64,000 nt of DNA. Origin: Poronia punctata. Its lineage: Eukaryota > Ascomycota > Sordariomycetes > Xylariales > Xylariaceae. Positions 49,773 through 61,591 of this stretch are shown one piece after another. The notes under the pieces are model-generated. The model saw only the letters and a program-made list of their open reading frames with translations, did no database searches and was not told where the DNA came from. Position numbers and translations under genes: made by a program. The stretch's first letter is position 1. Every line of letters begins with the position of its first letter. The stretch lies in assembly GCA_022579005.1 (NCBI GenBank), contig MU401654.1, positions 1 through 64,000 of the forward strand, given 5' to 3'.

Positions 49773-51025
49773 ATGGGTGGTGGTATCTCCGTTCGCGATG
49801 TCGATGCTGTAAGAACTCCACGCCTTGAAGCACATCTCGAGACGAACTCGCGCCCGGTCAACCTTTCGAGGATATCACCTTGAGACTTCGACATGACAAC
49901 TTCGCATCTACAACATTATATATATCGTTGGGGAGCAGGCGCGAGGGAATCGAAAGATTTCTGTTGACGGATTCATTGCTGACGATTTGGTGTGAAGCAA
50001 AAATTCATCGAGACCTACTCGCAGTGTGAGGATTATCCAAACAACCCGTCCAAAATAACCCCAAGCTTTCGTGATTGGTGCATCGAGTATTCGACGTGGA
50101 AGGCGCTGACATGATCCGACTGTAGTTTTGAAGCGCCAGGGCAAACTTCCTGTAAGTGACTACATGACAATAGCCTCGCTAGTTTCTCAAGGCGAACAGG
50201 ACACTAATTGATGCCAGGTTCCCGGTAATTTGCGACAATCATGTTTGTTCGTAGGCCTGGTAGCTGATAACATTTAGGCTGGGTCGACACGGTGAAGACC
50301 GGTGTTTCTCGCGAGCTGTAAGTGATATCTACGAGAGCCTACGACATTGGATCTACAGCTAACCCTCGAACCTTAGCCCTCCTCAGGTCAGTCGAACATA
50401 GAAAGGGCCGCCATATTAGGCCGCCTTTGATGGCAGAAAATCTCTGCCGCGTCGAATTCTAGAGTGACTGACGATCTGGCAGTCTGAAGATTGGTTCTAC
50501 GTCCGTGCCGCCGCTGTGGCTCGCCAGTATGTTTCACCCCTCGCTCGCCTAATCTCTCGCGCCAGAAACTAACATTGCCTAGTGTATACATGAGGAAGAC
50601 TGTTGGCGTGTAAGTGATAATCTATACTTTGTTTGAAACGGGACACGGAACGAAGAGCAATCGCTCCCCTTTGGATGCTGGTTTCACGGAAACATGACAC
50701 ATGCAAGCTCGAATCAATCTAACGCGTGACAAAGTGGCCGACTACGTAAGGTACACGGTACCGCCAAGAACCGTGGTGTCCGTCCCAGCAAGCACGTTGA
50801 TGCCTCTGGCTCCATCGACCGCAAGGTCCTACAGGCTCTCGAGAAGATCGGCGTAGTTGAGCAGGACGAGGAGAAGGGTGGCCGCCGCATCACTCAGTCT
50901 GGTATGTCTCCCTTCATATACCGGCCTTCCTCGCGGCCCGTGCTGACGATAGTCTAGGACAACGTGATCTTGACCGTATTGCCCAGACCTGCGCTGAGGC
51001 CGAGGAGGAGGAAGATGAAGAGTAA
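49773..51025 (+). CDS. RPS19: 40S ribosomal protein eS19, ten exons with 7-nt and 10-nt microexons
   Basis: Predicted 150-residue small-subunit ribosomal protein, the normal fungal length. Exons: 49773-49808, 49998-50025, 50126-50151, 50218-50224, 50278-50317, 50377-50386, 50483-50526, 50583-50609, 50735-50901, 50958-51025 (453 nt). All nine introns (53-189 nt) have GT...AG ends, mostly with CTAAC/CTGAC/CTAAT branch sites, and the frame closes throughout. The spliced product reads SVRDVDAQKFIETY, FLKRQGKLPVPGWVDTVKTG, LPPQSEDWFYVRAAAVARH, RKTVGVGRLRKVHG and KHVDASGSIDRKVLQALEKI, all highly conserved in eS19. The microexons GTTCCCG (Val-Pro-Gly) and CCCTCCTCAG (Leu-Pro-Pro-Gln) are needed to restore invariant residues. 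The protein functions in 40S maturation. The gene lies 1.7 kb from the RIP island. Confidence 0.93.
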
Positions 51026-52419
51026 ATTGTGGACGGTCAATCAGTGAAAGGAACTACCCTGGTTTAGGTAGCATAGGGCACGGCGTCTGAAAAGGGCTGA
51101 TGAATTGATTGCGAATTCCAATTTGCATTTGGAGCTATCATTTGGTCCAAATTATCTACGGCGTTTCTAAGGTCTCATGTGGTGTAATAAATCGACTTGC
51201 TGGATTTCACGTCCCCCTTGAGCCTCCAAGTGAAGTGTAGAGACCAGGTAGCAAATATTTGCGGTTTGACATAAGAAGCATAGCTGATGTCACGTACTGG
51301 CAGTTGGAGCATAGTGACCCAACCAACCACAAGTCTTACCTTGTGCTCATATTCCCTATGGTGCAAGGTACGATACATACGCTGACATCCAGGTAACATT
51401 AATACAACACCCGCCTCTCATCTAACCTACGTATCTCGTTACTTCGGCTGGTCTTGCCGATTACCCTGGCATACATTCGCTAGATGTTTGGTCCCACGAT
51501 ATCATAGGTCGGCCCTTGGTCTCCCAGCCATACACTTCACGTTGGGGAGGATCTGCCTTCGGGCGCCATGCTAGAACTGCTGACAGTTTCATATAAGCAC
51601 TGGAAGCTAGGCCGGCGATGCTTCGGACAATGTGAAGTTCCATATAAGCTTCCATGTACAATCGCTAATGACGCTTGCTATGGCGTTCAACATTTTCGTG
51701 CAAAGACTAACCCACCGGATGTTATACATTTCCATCAATGAGGGCTTCGCTTGATTGAGAACAAGGCTATCCTACCCGCATGTCTTTGGTAGGTAAGTAT
51801 CAGTCGGTAAAGGAGAGGAGTGAGATAGGCTCGATCCTCAGGCTTGCATTTACTCGACGGAACTCGACAGTCAAAATACGGCGGCCCATCACGATGCGGA
51901 AGCAACCATTCCCGACCGGCAAACACCTCTCGAGCCCTGTTGCAGATCATTCGTCGCTTATACAAGATCAGTTTGGGGAAAAATTGAAGAACATCGTTAC
52001 GTGCACACCGGAGTCGCGTCGGCGATAATGCGCTCCGGGTTAGGTGCAGCCACAGGCAGGAGAAAAAGATCCGCAGGTAGACATAACCCTCCGTTAGCGA
52101 CAACAAGGGTGGAAAAGACCATGCCGCCGGCAAAAACGCCCTAGTTCCCAGTGTAAAATATTTCTACGGCAATTTGACCATCCCGAAACATCAAGGCATT
52201 AACTAGCATTGCAATCCTTGCTGGAAAGACCGGCTAAAATTGTCACTGGCGCCCGGGGGGTCTGCAGAATAGGATATTGGCCGCGGTGGATTCTTCCGGA
52301 AGGGTATGTCAACTTTCTAGGAGAATTACAGCCGATCAGAGAAGAGATATGGTATTCTGGTAGACCAAGTGATATGAATAGTTGAAACGTGAAAGAGGAA
52401 GGAAGAAATGAGAATGCCA
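51026..52419. other. Intergenic region between convergent genes
   Basis: 1.4 kb between the eS19 and SDR 3' ends. Frames of 60-130 codons (for example 51735-52133) have no recognisable features. Confidence 0.5.
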
Positions 52420-53509
52420 CTAGACACTATTCCAGACGTCTTTGAGGTCTTGCAATCCCGCCAATAGCGCCGCTCTCTTCTCGATGCCCGCACCGGCATC
52501 TTTGCCGAGCGGGAGACGGAGGCTGACATCCCTGCCTGCCATGAGACCGGTGCCGTCAACCGTCTCTACGATCCGCTCTGCAACGGCAATAGGGGATGCG
52601 CCAGCCTGGAAGGGTGCGCCGGATGACAGAACCTCCGCGAATTGCGAGAGAGTGGTTCCTTGGTATGGCGCGCTCAGCGGCACGGTGATACCACTGCCCG
52701 CAAGGGAGGAGAAGTCAGTGGCTGTCATACCAGGCTCGATGATAAGGGCCCGTATGCCGAAGGGGGAGAGCTCTCCCTGTAGTGATTCCGTGTAGGCTAG
52801 AGTACAAAGAAAGCAAAGGTTAGTGGTCCGTTATGAGATAAAATAATTGCTTACCCGACTATAGGTTCCTATGTAGCTCCAAGGGGAAACTGGGGAACAA
52901 GGGGAGAGGGAGGTATACCTTCCAGGGCGCTCTTCGTAGCGGCGTAGATACCAAGGAGCGGGTAGGGTTCTTGAGCGATGCTGCTGCTAATATTTACGAT
53001 TGTGCCTGCTTTACGCTCACGCATCGACGGTAGCATGGCCTTGATGGTACGCAGAGTGCCGATAAAGTTTGTATTGAAGATGGCCTTCACCTCCTCCAGA
53101 CTGATTGACACGTTAGCATGAATATCCCGTTTCGCGTTAGGGTCAGGAGGGGACGGCGGCATGGAACACAAAGCAACGCTGCAGATGGTTCGAAATCGAG
53201 CTTGGTTTTTTCTTACGGGGTATCTTCGATGGTCGCGAGCATGCCGTATGCTGCGTTGTTAACCAGTACATCTACCTGGCCGTGCTCCGACACCACCGCT
53301 GTGGTTCTGGTTTCCGCCTCTTCGCTGGAGGGGTCAAGCTGCGTCCATATGCCCCCGAGGGCCTCCAGCTCGTCCCATTTGGCCGTGTCTGCCGGCTTTG
53401 CTCGGTAGCAAGCGATGACCTTATGACCGGCCTTCAAAGCTGCTTTTGCTGTCTCGAAGCCGATACCTCGCGAGGCCCCTGTGATGAGCCAGACTTGTGT
53501 TTGCACCAT
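52420..53509 (-). CDS. Short-chain dehydrogenase/reductase
   Basis: Predicted 283 residues in exons 53509-53217, 53100-52919 and 52796-52420; introns of 116 nt (branch CTAAC) and 122 nt close the frame. Classical SDR features: VWLITGASRGIGFETAKAAL (TGxxxGIG cofactor loop), VDVLVNNAAYG (NNAG-type), IVNISSSIAQ with the catalytic Ser, and the YAATKSALE active site (Tyr-x3-Lys). No signal or membrane segment, so probably cytosolic NADPH-dependent. The long C-terminal part (PGMTATDFS onward) resembles fungal SDRs annotated as oxidoreductases without a known substrate. Its promoter region (1.1 kb) is shared divergently with mdm10. Confidence 0.88.
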
Positions 53510-54593
53510 GGCTATAAGTTATACAGCTTGTGCTTGGACGCAACTGTTACGGCTACGGCTGGAGATAGAAAGATGGTACAAGGGAGTTCGATATACAAGG
53601 CTAGTTGAGTTGCAGGCTAATGGGGTGAATAAGGGATGCTGCCTCTAACAATCATGGTAACACTCTTATATATGTACATACTCGCAGGCAGCCGCGAAAA
53701 CGACAACAGACGAGAATGGACTAAAGTGACTATGTCTGCCAACGGAGAGATGGACCAACCCGCAACGCGGTACAGGAGCATATGGTTGGATATTTGGAGT
53801 GGCCCAGTAACCATGCGTACGGGTATATCACAACAAAAGAACCAGATGGTTTAACACTTTTCGCGGATGCCTAACGTAAGAACCATGCGCCCCTGCCATA
53901 ACCTACCAGTTTCTAAGGCGCTATCTTGTTATTAGGCAGCACAGAATCCTTTTGTCTGTCTAGTTTATATACTTCGGAGTAAATGTCCACCCGTCGCGGG
54001 ATATAGGGTTCGGCCGATGGTGATGAATATGTTGGAGCATAAACAATCTGGTCTTGTGATGCCCGGTCAGGTCGGCTTGGGTGAAATCGCATGACTTTCC
54101 ATGTAGTCATTAATCGGCCATCGGTAGTGGAAATGGCTTAATCAGGCATTCTGGCTGCCTGGTTCGAAGGCTGTTGAAGCATTTTGAGCGCGAGGAAGGT
54201 AGTGCATGTACCGGTACTAATAGGCCCACTCGATGTAAGCGGAATAGGGAAGTACTCATGACATTGGAAAATCTTTGGGCTGAACTACTACGGTGAGCCA
54301 ATCATCATCGTTAAAATGTTGCGACCGGTTTAGGTAATGCAAAGACATTAGAAGACATACACGTACGAGTAAAAGATCCTAAGATACTATTCAACTACTG
54401 GCCATGAAGCTTGCCCATGGTTGAAAATCGGCTTATGATATTCTCATCGTTGTCTCATAAACAGCAGTGCCTGCGTTCCATGACTCCATTATAGCATACG
54501 AGGCTCTATGCTTTCAGGGCAGCGACCCCTGACGACGACCGCTTGTCCTGAAATCATCAATCGACCAGAGACACGCATAGACAACAGACCACG
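53510..54593. other. Divergent intergenic region between SDR and mdm10
   Basis: 1.08 kb. No supported gene; small frames at 53617-54301 have no family features. Confidence 0.5.
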
Positions 54594-55940
54594 ATGCGCG
54601 AGTTCATGGATTACATACAGAGCGCTTTCTACGCTGCCACAGGCTGGAGCCGCGACAATTCATACTCCACCCTAAACGCGACGTCCGATGCGTTGCTTCA
54701 CTTTCCCACGCCGCGCGGCCTACGCTTGACCCTTTCCTCCCTTGCCACGCCACATTTCGCGACTGCTTATCAACTAGGTACCGTCGGTGTGGTCGACGGC
54801 TCCGTCTCCTACTTATACTCTACCGTTCCTCTCCACTACCATGCCGTCGCCCAGAGCGAGAGAGTCCCCTTACCCGACCTGCTACAGAGCTATACTCCAT
54901 TGTCCGAATCGTCGACTCGGAAGAGGATAAAGGGGTCATGTCGGGATTCCTTGGCCTATGGGAGGTTATATCTGCCCATGTCTATGTTGGAAGCTCTCGT
55001 AGTTAAGCGAATGTCCCCGGCGTTACAGTTGCAGGCGAGTGCAGTCTCGAACCAGGCCTTGCGGAACGGGGGCACGGTCTTGGGTATGTTTCAGTATGAT
55101 GGGGGACAATACGGTGTAGAGGGGCTAGCGTCTTCGGATGGCGGCTTGTTGGGTATAAGAGGACTCTACAATTTCGGAGGTGATGATGCTAGTGTAGTCT
55201 CGATCGCCACTGCCCAAGATAATGTAAACGGGACGAGCAGCCCGGAAAGAGATCGTATTTACGGCCGTTTCAGCGCTGGCGCTGAACTATACTACGGCAC
55301 GCTCAATAAGTCTGGTGGAATGAGTTTCGGCGCGCGTTTTGCTACACTGCCCTCACATAAAGGAACCCCCCTCACAGCCACCATGACCATCAACCCGTTA
55401 ATGGGTACATTAAGCTGGACGTATGCGGTTATGGCCGGCCACCACTGCTCCCTCGCCACCAAGATGGACTTCAACGTTTACAGCTACGAGAGTGATTGGT
55501 CCGTCGGCATGGAGCTCTGGAGAAAGAAAGGAGCGTGGACAGTGGAACCCGACATCGACAAAGAGCCGGCCGTGTTTCCAACTGATATCCTTCCGCAAAG
55601 GAGTTTCCAGGCCAAGATGGAATGGAGGATGGACGACTCTGTACAGCAGCCTAATGCCACGGCTCTACCTCCAGCCCCGGCGCCCGAGACCACCACACCC
55701 CTTACCACGAAACAGCGCACGTTCCGGGCTAAGATGGACTGGCGACAGAATAACGAGGGCGAGGATGAGGATCTATATTCAGGGGTTCTGAAAGCGAGAC
55801 TCGACCACCAGTGGCGGATAGGCCTCCTCTGGGAGGGGAGGGTGAAGTCACTGCTCTTTAGCTTGGGTAGTGGGATCAACCTACGAAGGCCCGATTCGCC
55901 GTTTCGCACACTCGGACTTGAAGTTCAGTTCTCCTCGTGA
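54594..55940 (+). CDS. mdm10: Mitochondrial distribution and morphology protein 10 (ERMES / SAM beta-barrel)
   Basis: Single-exon 448-residue protein. It starts MREFMDYIQSAFYAATGW and continues LNATSDALLHFPTPRGL, the diagnostic N-terminus of Mdm10. Further family blocks: YQLGTVGVVDGSVSYLYST, RDSLAYGRLYLP, MFQYDGGQYGVEGL and the C-terminal SPFRTLGLEVQFSS beta-signal-like end. Mdm10 is an outer-membrane beta-barrel that links ER and mitochondria in the ERMES complex and helps assemble Tom40/Tom22 in the SAM complex. Low-complexity Pro/Ala/Thr insertions (about residues 350-380) fit the variable loops of filamentous fungi. The model needs no intron. Confidence 0.95.
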   Translation: MREFMDYIQSAFYAATGWSRDNSYSTLNATSDALLHFPTPRGLRLTLSSLATPHFATAYQLGTVGVVDGSVSYLYSTVPLHYHAVAQSERVPLPDLLQSYTPLSESSTRKRIKGSCRDSLAYGRLYLPMSMLEALVVKRMSPALQLQASAVSNQALRNGGTVLGMFQYDGGQYGVEGLASSDGGLLGIRGLYNFGGDDASVVSIATAQDNVNGTSSPERDRIYGRFSAGAELYYGTLNKSGGMSFGARFATLPSHKGTPLTATMTINPLMGTLSWTYAVMAGHHCSLATKMDFNVYSYESDWSVGMELWRKKGAWTVEPDIDKEPAVFPTDILPQRSFQAKMEWRMDDSVQQPNATALPPAPAPETTTPLTTKQRTFRAKMDWRQNNEGEDEDLYSGVLKARLDHQWRIGLLWEGRVKSLLFSLGSGINLRRPDSPFRTLGLEVQFSS

Positions 55941-56970
55941 TACGTTGTGTTACACAACGATGTTCACCTTCATGAAACTGTGACGAGTTAGATGGGACCC
56001 CATTATTGGACCGCTGGTGGCTCCCCCGCCTAGTACCAAATTCGGTGAATATCGGGTTATATATATGGCTTACCCAAGCAAGGTTAACATCATCTTGTGG
56101 CGGCCTTTTATGGGAGCATGGCACGACTATCTGCCAATCAGACAGCTTTGAAATGCCATTGACTAGATGATGGTGGCGCCTCCTGGATTCCCACAAGCGA
56201 GTACTCAAGCGAGCAAGCTATTTACCGACGACGGGCCTTGTTAGTTGTGCAAGTAAACCTTGACGGAGCAGGGTGAGACTATCAACTATCTCAAAGACGC
56301 ACATATGCCCGTTCAGATACGCGGTAGAGCTGTATGTATTCTAATCCGTCATTCTACAGCACTCAGCTAAGCAGAACAAGGGTGTATAAACCCCGCCGCA
56401 TCAACCATACAGGTGCGGCCAGGCATAGCGCCCGCCCACATCCCTTTTGTTCATTACGGTCGTCGTTGGGTGTGGATGTGTGGCACACATGCTTTGCGAC
56501 GCTGCGTCACGTATTAGATTGGTGCATCAAAGCAACCCAAAAGCAGATCAGGTCTACAGCCCAAGGTGGGTAGGTTTTAACCCCCCCTTTTAAGACAATA
56601 TGGAAGATGAACAGTATACATATGTATAGTCCAAAATGCACCCTGTGTGTGGATGCATGTAGACTGGAACAACAAACGAGACGAGATACTCCTTATTGAG
56701 AAGTCTAGTACAGGCACTTATATTATAATATACATGCTATTATATGTTTGCGCGCACTCATAGATCCTGGCCTACCGCCTGTCCTTCTGTCGCTAGATGG
56801 GCTGCCGGTCAGACGATGCATTTGGATCACCTCCTACTAAAATAATGATGGTTGGGTAAGAGGTATGGAACCATGTGCTTCTACCTCTATTATTTGATGT
56901 CTTTGGTCTTGGAGGGGTAAGAAGGTTGCTGGCCGTGGCGGGGTATGTACATATGTTGTACGAGAACGAG

Positions 56971-57132
56971 TTTGAGAACCTTGATGGCCAGTGCCTCAAA
57001 TCATTTTCGAGACTTGTGGTTTTAGCATGAACGTAGGTATTTGAAGGATGAGTTAATTAGCCTTTAGGTACCAAAAGTACCTCGTCAGGTACCCCGAGCC
57101 TGGAGAGTCATTTTTGAGAACCTTGATGGCCA
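56971..57132 (+). repeat. Pair of identical 20-bp direct repeats
   Basis: TTTGAGAACCTTGATGGCCA occurs at 56971-56990 and again at 57113-57132. Its reverse complement core GCCATCAAGGT recurs at 58417 and 59212. Confidence 0.85.
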
Positions 57133-59177
57133 TTTCGGCGCAAGTATGATACGTGCTGTACAACAGCACCAGTCAGAGCGGTTGAACAGTAAGTACTTGG
57201 TGGGGCAATAAATCCATTTGCTTACGATTAAGCTTCTGGAGGCTTTACAACGTATGAAGAGTCAGCATATCTGCGGCCAAGCCAAAGCTGGGCTTGGGTG
57301 TCTTTCTAATTCCAGTAGTGACAACTGACCACATAAATAGCAGGGGCTGGATAGGTCGGCAGCGTCGGCTTGTGGACAATGTTGTTGGGGTGTATAATAG
57401 AACTTACGTCCAGATCAAATGTCCTTACAGGACAACCAAGTCAATCAAACCACTTGGCACAATGTACCAAGGGTCTACTCGTGAGCACCGCTTGAAGCTG
57501 CGAGATGATGTGCGGACTTTAGCTCTAGGTTTACCATCTCTGTTGGTGATTTATTTCGCCGGAAATTGGATACCCTTGTCCCCATAGCGCAACATCTGAA
57601 AGCTAGAGTCATGGTGACGTTATCTGCAGCGTTTATTGCCGCGCTCAACTGTCTATCTTCCTCGTGTAGTTATCTTATTGACTCCCTTTTAGAACGGACT
57701 ACCTAACCTAGACTATTTACCCTATCGAGATATATATAGCTGAATGCATTGCTGTCCGTTCTTATGAAACGCGACCAGGTTCGAGGCGGCAGCTTCTGTC
57801 GTTAGTCGGTGCTTGCAAGTGTGACCAATTTACGCGTATATATGAATCAGATAGGTTGAGTTACAACACTGCCGCATATGTATGTGCCAATGAAGGCTTG
57901 ATAGAGAGGAGGGGTATGGCCGTACTCCAGCTCCCACCCGTAGGTATTATATTGCGCGTGTTTTTATATCTTGGCCTAGGTACCTAGCTAATTACAAATT
58001 TACAGGTATATACATCCACATGTTAGGTAACCTAGTACCTTCCTACCTATCAGACGCGCTATTCTGAATTCTCTCTTCACAGAAGGGATAATAGGAGACT
58101 GTTGGTTTAACAAATCATACTTGTAGTAATATATACCCAGAGGTAGATATTTTGATATCTCTTTGGTTATACAATTGTAGATACCGTATTTTTTCTATCT
58201 GTAAAATAGGTGTATTTTATCTCGTGCCTCAACATCAACTACCAAAATGTGTACTTTACGGAATCATCTACTATGTAGTATCTGCCCCCCACTTACACGA
58301 CAATTACTCGTAAGGGTTAATTGTAATGTACAAGTAAGTACCTGCCTTAATCAAGATGCCACCAATGCACTCAAACGCTACTTGGCTTTGATTTTTCCTA
58401 GGGCGGGCCTTTTCGGCCATCAAGGTCCTCACTTTTGAGCATGCCCACCAAATGCTCAAACAGACAGCGGATCGCTCTCCCACTGCGCATAGCAATTTAG
58501 TTCCATCGGTGTTAGGTAGCTACCATTAGATAGGCTGCTCTTGACTTCTGACCCGAGACCAATGTCCTCACACACACAAAACACAGGCCAAGCACTGCAA
58601 CCGCTTCCTTGTATCTACTCATACAACTAGTAATGCGCAGGGGAAACCACCAAGCATTCGAAATCATAAAATTGTTCCTTTGCTCCTGTGATATTGTTCC
58701 AGGCTTCCTTGCGTATTGTTCCCAAAGCATACGCTTCTTCTATCCTCGAGGTCTGATTGAGAAGTGATCTAGGGCTTCTATCTCGCTGGTTTTTATCTTA
58801 TATTATTTTTCACTTGTTTAATTTGTTGGCAGGGTCCATCAAGGGTTCCTGGTTTGCGTGTCAATAGAATCCTTGCCGGACCACCATAAAGCTCCGTGGT
58901 CGTAAAGCCGACTTTCGCATAATCCAAGTGTCATATTTTGCAACAGGGTTTACCCAGGCGCGTGACGCCATCAGGAGCAGCCTCGGTGTTTGAGCCAAGA
59001 CAGTAAGTTTTTGTCTTATTTCTTCTAAACTACCTACCTACCCATACAGAAACACGCCATTACGATATCCCGCCCTTGATGGACCCTTATGGCCTTTTGT
59101 TTTTTGTTCATGTATCCAACATTCTTGTATCTTGGTATTATGTCTTCCCACTTGGCTACCTGAACAACTGCCTAGGT

Positions 59178-59382
59178 ACCTTGTCTTAACCAGCTTGGAC
59201 CTTGGAGGATAGCCATCAAGGTTCTCGTATCCTCTCCTTCGCCGCTGCCTTGGCTGCCCAAGAAGCTGCAAAAATCACCCTTTCGTTTTTCGTCTAGGAC
59301 TTGCCTTACTGTGTCGTGCATACGCGTCTTGTCAAGCAGACCCAGAGCCGCAACGCACGTGGCATTCTTCCCATGGCAAGGT
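59178..59382 (+). promoter_or_regulatory. CAAGGT/ACCTTG cluster upstream of the ZIP transporter
   Basis: Four copies of CAAGGT or its complement lie at 59178-59183, 59199-59204, 59217-59222 and 59377-59382, and another at 58421-58426. CAAGGT is the core of zinc-responsive elements (yeast Zap1 ACCTTNAAGGT; Aspergillus ZafA sites). The position 360-570 bp upstream of a zinc transporter fits zinc-starvation control, but a hexamer this short needs a frequency test. Confidence 0.45.
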
Positions 59383-59744
59383 TTTAATAGTTTGCCCAAT
59401 GCAATAGTATATTACATCCGCCTTGGCTCGCGAGAACGCAGACGTCAACTCGAAGAGTATATGTATGTGCGTTACTGACGCCTTCTAGATAACCGGGCTT
59501 GCACCCTTCCATGCCGTTCTTCGACCTTATCCCATCTCGACACCCCCTTTTCGACTTTGCACCGTTCATTACAGTCCTGTTGACTAAGGCGAAGGGCAAC
59601 ATAGCTACGCGGCCTTTGTAACTGTATGACTTGGGTTATATAACTTGCTGCCCTTTCCACTCTCGCCCCTCACTCCTGGGGTTATCATCACTTCCATCTC
59701 ATTTTCTCCCGAACACAGACACATACCAATTGTCGAAGCTCCCA

Positions 59745-60947
59745 ATGGATTTGACATCGCTTTCCCTCGCCTTGAGGCATGTGGACTCCTATACCGCTTC
59801 CCATGACGAACATCATGGTGAAATTGTAATTGAGTGCGAGACGGGAAACGAGTATGACGGCCGCTTGGGACTGCGGATCTCGTCTATTTTTGTGATATTG
59901 GTCGGTTCCTTACTGGGCGCTGTGCTACCGATCTTATTGGCCCGGAAATCCAAGATGAAGGTCAACGGACCGGCATTTTTTATTGCGAAATACTTTGGTT
60001 CTGGCGTTATCCTTGGGACAGCATTTATGCATCTCCTAAGTCCCGCCTTTAAAGCTTTGAACAGCCCCTGTCTCTCCGATGGTCCGATCAAAGATTACGA
60101 CTTCGCTGCCGCAATATGTTTAATCACTGTCTTCGTCCTGTTTACCGTTGAGTTATTGGTCAGTCGATTCGACATCTTCGGCCACGAACACGAACATGCC
60201 AGCCACCCAGAGACCAATCAGTCAGCACCCGTCACCACAAAAGGCATGTCTTTCTCTGCGGCACCCGACAACCGCATTGACGATCTGGAGGCTAATTCTG
60301 GGTCGGATGGCCCTGCTGGTGGGGATAGCCAGCTTTCTGAAAAAGAGGGCCCAAGCCGCTTCCAGGCGCCGGGACCACCAAACGATGTGAGCTATCCGCC
60401 TGGCGGCCAGGATCACCTGAGCCACCATCGCGAACATGAGGAAGATAATGAGGCTATTGCTGCCCAGATGACAGCCATCTTTATTCTAGAATTTGGCGTG
60501 GTGTTCCACAGCATCTTCATCGGCCTCACACTTGCAGTAGCGGGCAGCGAGTTTGTCGTACTCTATGTCGTCCTCGTGTTCCATCAGACGTTCGAGGGCC
60601 TCGGTCTCGGCTCACGACTGGCCGTCGCGAAATGGCCTCAGTCGAAGAGATGGCTGCCATACGCTCTAGGGCTGGGTTACGCCATCAGCACACCCATTGC
60701 CATCGCCATTGGACTCGGCGTCAGGGAAACATTACAGCCGGGGAGTCGAAGTGCCCTTCTCGTCAACGGCATATTCGACGCCATCAGTGCCGGTATCCTG
60801 ATTTATACCGGACTTGTTGAGCTACTGGCCCACGAATTCATGTTCAATGCTCACATGCGTAATGCCGGCATTAAAGTGCAGCTATATGCCCTCGGATGCG
60901 TTGCCCTCGGCGCCGGTCTCATGGCTCTCCTCGCCCTTTGGGCTTAG
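59745..60947 (+). CDS. ZIP-family zinc transporter (Zrt1/Zrt2-like)
   Basis: Predicted 400 residues from the Met at 59745. The longer frame opens at 59631, but its extra N-terminal stretch has no family resemblance and places a poor leader before the usual ZIP start (MDLTSLSLALRHV). Three N-terminal membrane helices (VILVGSLLGAVLPILL; AKYFGSGVILGTAFMHLLSPAF; AAAICLITVFVLFTVELLV) precede a variable His/acidic cytosolic loop (GHEHEHASH, HHREHEEDNEA). The C-terminal helices contain the metal-binding FGVVFHSIFIGLTLAV and VVLVFHQTFEGLGLGSRLA motifs, then a helix with AISTPIAIAIGLGV. It imports Zn2+ across the plasma membrane. Upstream CAAGGT motifs agree with zinc regulation. Confidence 0.92.
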   Translation: MDLTSLSLALRHVDSYTASHDEHHGEIVIECETGNEYDGRLGLRISSIFVILVGSLLGAVLPILLARKSKMKVNGPAFFIAKYFGSGVILGTAFMHLLSPAFKALNSPCLSDGPIKDYDFAAAICLITVFVLFTVELLVSRFDIFGHEHEHASHPETNQSAPVTTKGMSFSAAPDNRIDDLEANSGSDGPAGGDSQLSEKEGPSRFQAPGPPNDVSYPPGGQDHLSHHREHEEDNEAIAAQMTAIFILEFGVVFHSIFIGLTLAVAGSEFVVLYVVLVFHQTFEGLGLGSRLAVAKWPQSKRWLPYALGLGYAISTPIAIAIGLGVRETLQPGSRSALLVNGIFDAISAGILIYTGLVELLAHEFMFNAHMRNAGIKVQLYALGCVALGAGLMALLALWA

Positions 60948-61591
60948 AGAGCCTCATTTCCCCCTCCATGCTCCTCTCGCGTACGACACCGCTATAGGAC
61001 GATTGCTCGTCTCCCCCCATACCCGCCCATGTGGCAAAAATTCTCAAACAATTGCGGAACATGTACCCTCGACATGTGCATCGAAGCACGGCGTTTTCAG
61101 GCTGTTGATACAAGCCTTGTCAAAAATCTAATTAGTTCCGACTCACGGCCAGGGTTCATAGTCCTAGTATGGCTACTCTCTGTCTGGTTCTTGGAAAAAA
61201 GAACGCGACACACATCGCCATGTTGGTTGGCAATACATCCATATCGTCATATATACGTGCATATTCAGCCAGTCATGCTGGCAAAGCGAGTCGACGGGGG
61301 GGTACTGTATTGACGACATTGATGAGGCATAGGCTAGATAAAATTTACCTTTTCAATAGACACTTACGATCATGACTATTAGCTATCTCCTTGTGACTGC
61401 AATCTGTATTTATCACAAATAATGATGGTGCCAGCCCCGTCTGCATACAGTACGTTTTGGTTATACAGCTAAGCTCTGTCAGACATCTCCTGTTTTTGTT
61501 TTTAAGAACCTTGCTATGTACCCCATTGAACAGCGAACAACGATGCAATATGAGTGGCAAAGCAGTGGAAGGTATCCTTCAAAAACTTGCT
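60948..61591. other. Intergenic region between convergent genes
   Basis: 640 bp between the 3' ends of the ZIP gene and the deaminase-like gene; nothing else seen. Confidence 0.6.

Larger units (their letters stand above)
55941..59744. other. 3.8-kb intergenic region upstream of the ZIP gene
   Basis: No supported gene. It contains a 20-bp exact direct repeat (56971-56990 and 57113-57132), several copies of a related GCCATCAAGGT word, and CAAGGT/ACCTTG hexamers near the ZIP promoter. Frames such as 57294-57587 carry no recognisable features. Confidence 0.5.

Noticed and set aside
57294..57587. 97-codon frame upstream of the ZIP gene
   Set aside because: No recognisable motifs, no splice continuation and surrounding sequence is typical intergenic DNA.
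59631..59744. N-terminal extension of the ZIP transporter
   Set aside because: The added 38 residues show no conservation pattern; the Met at 59745 begins the usual Zrt-type N-terminus.
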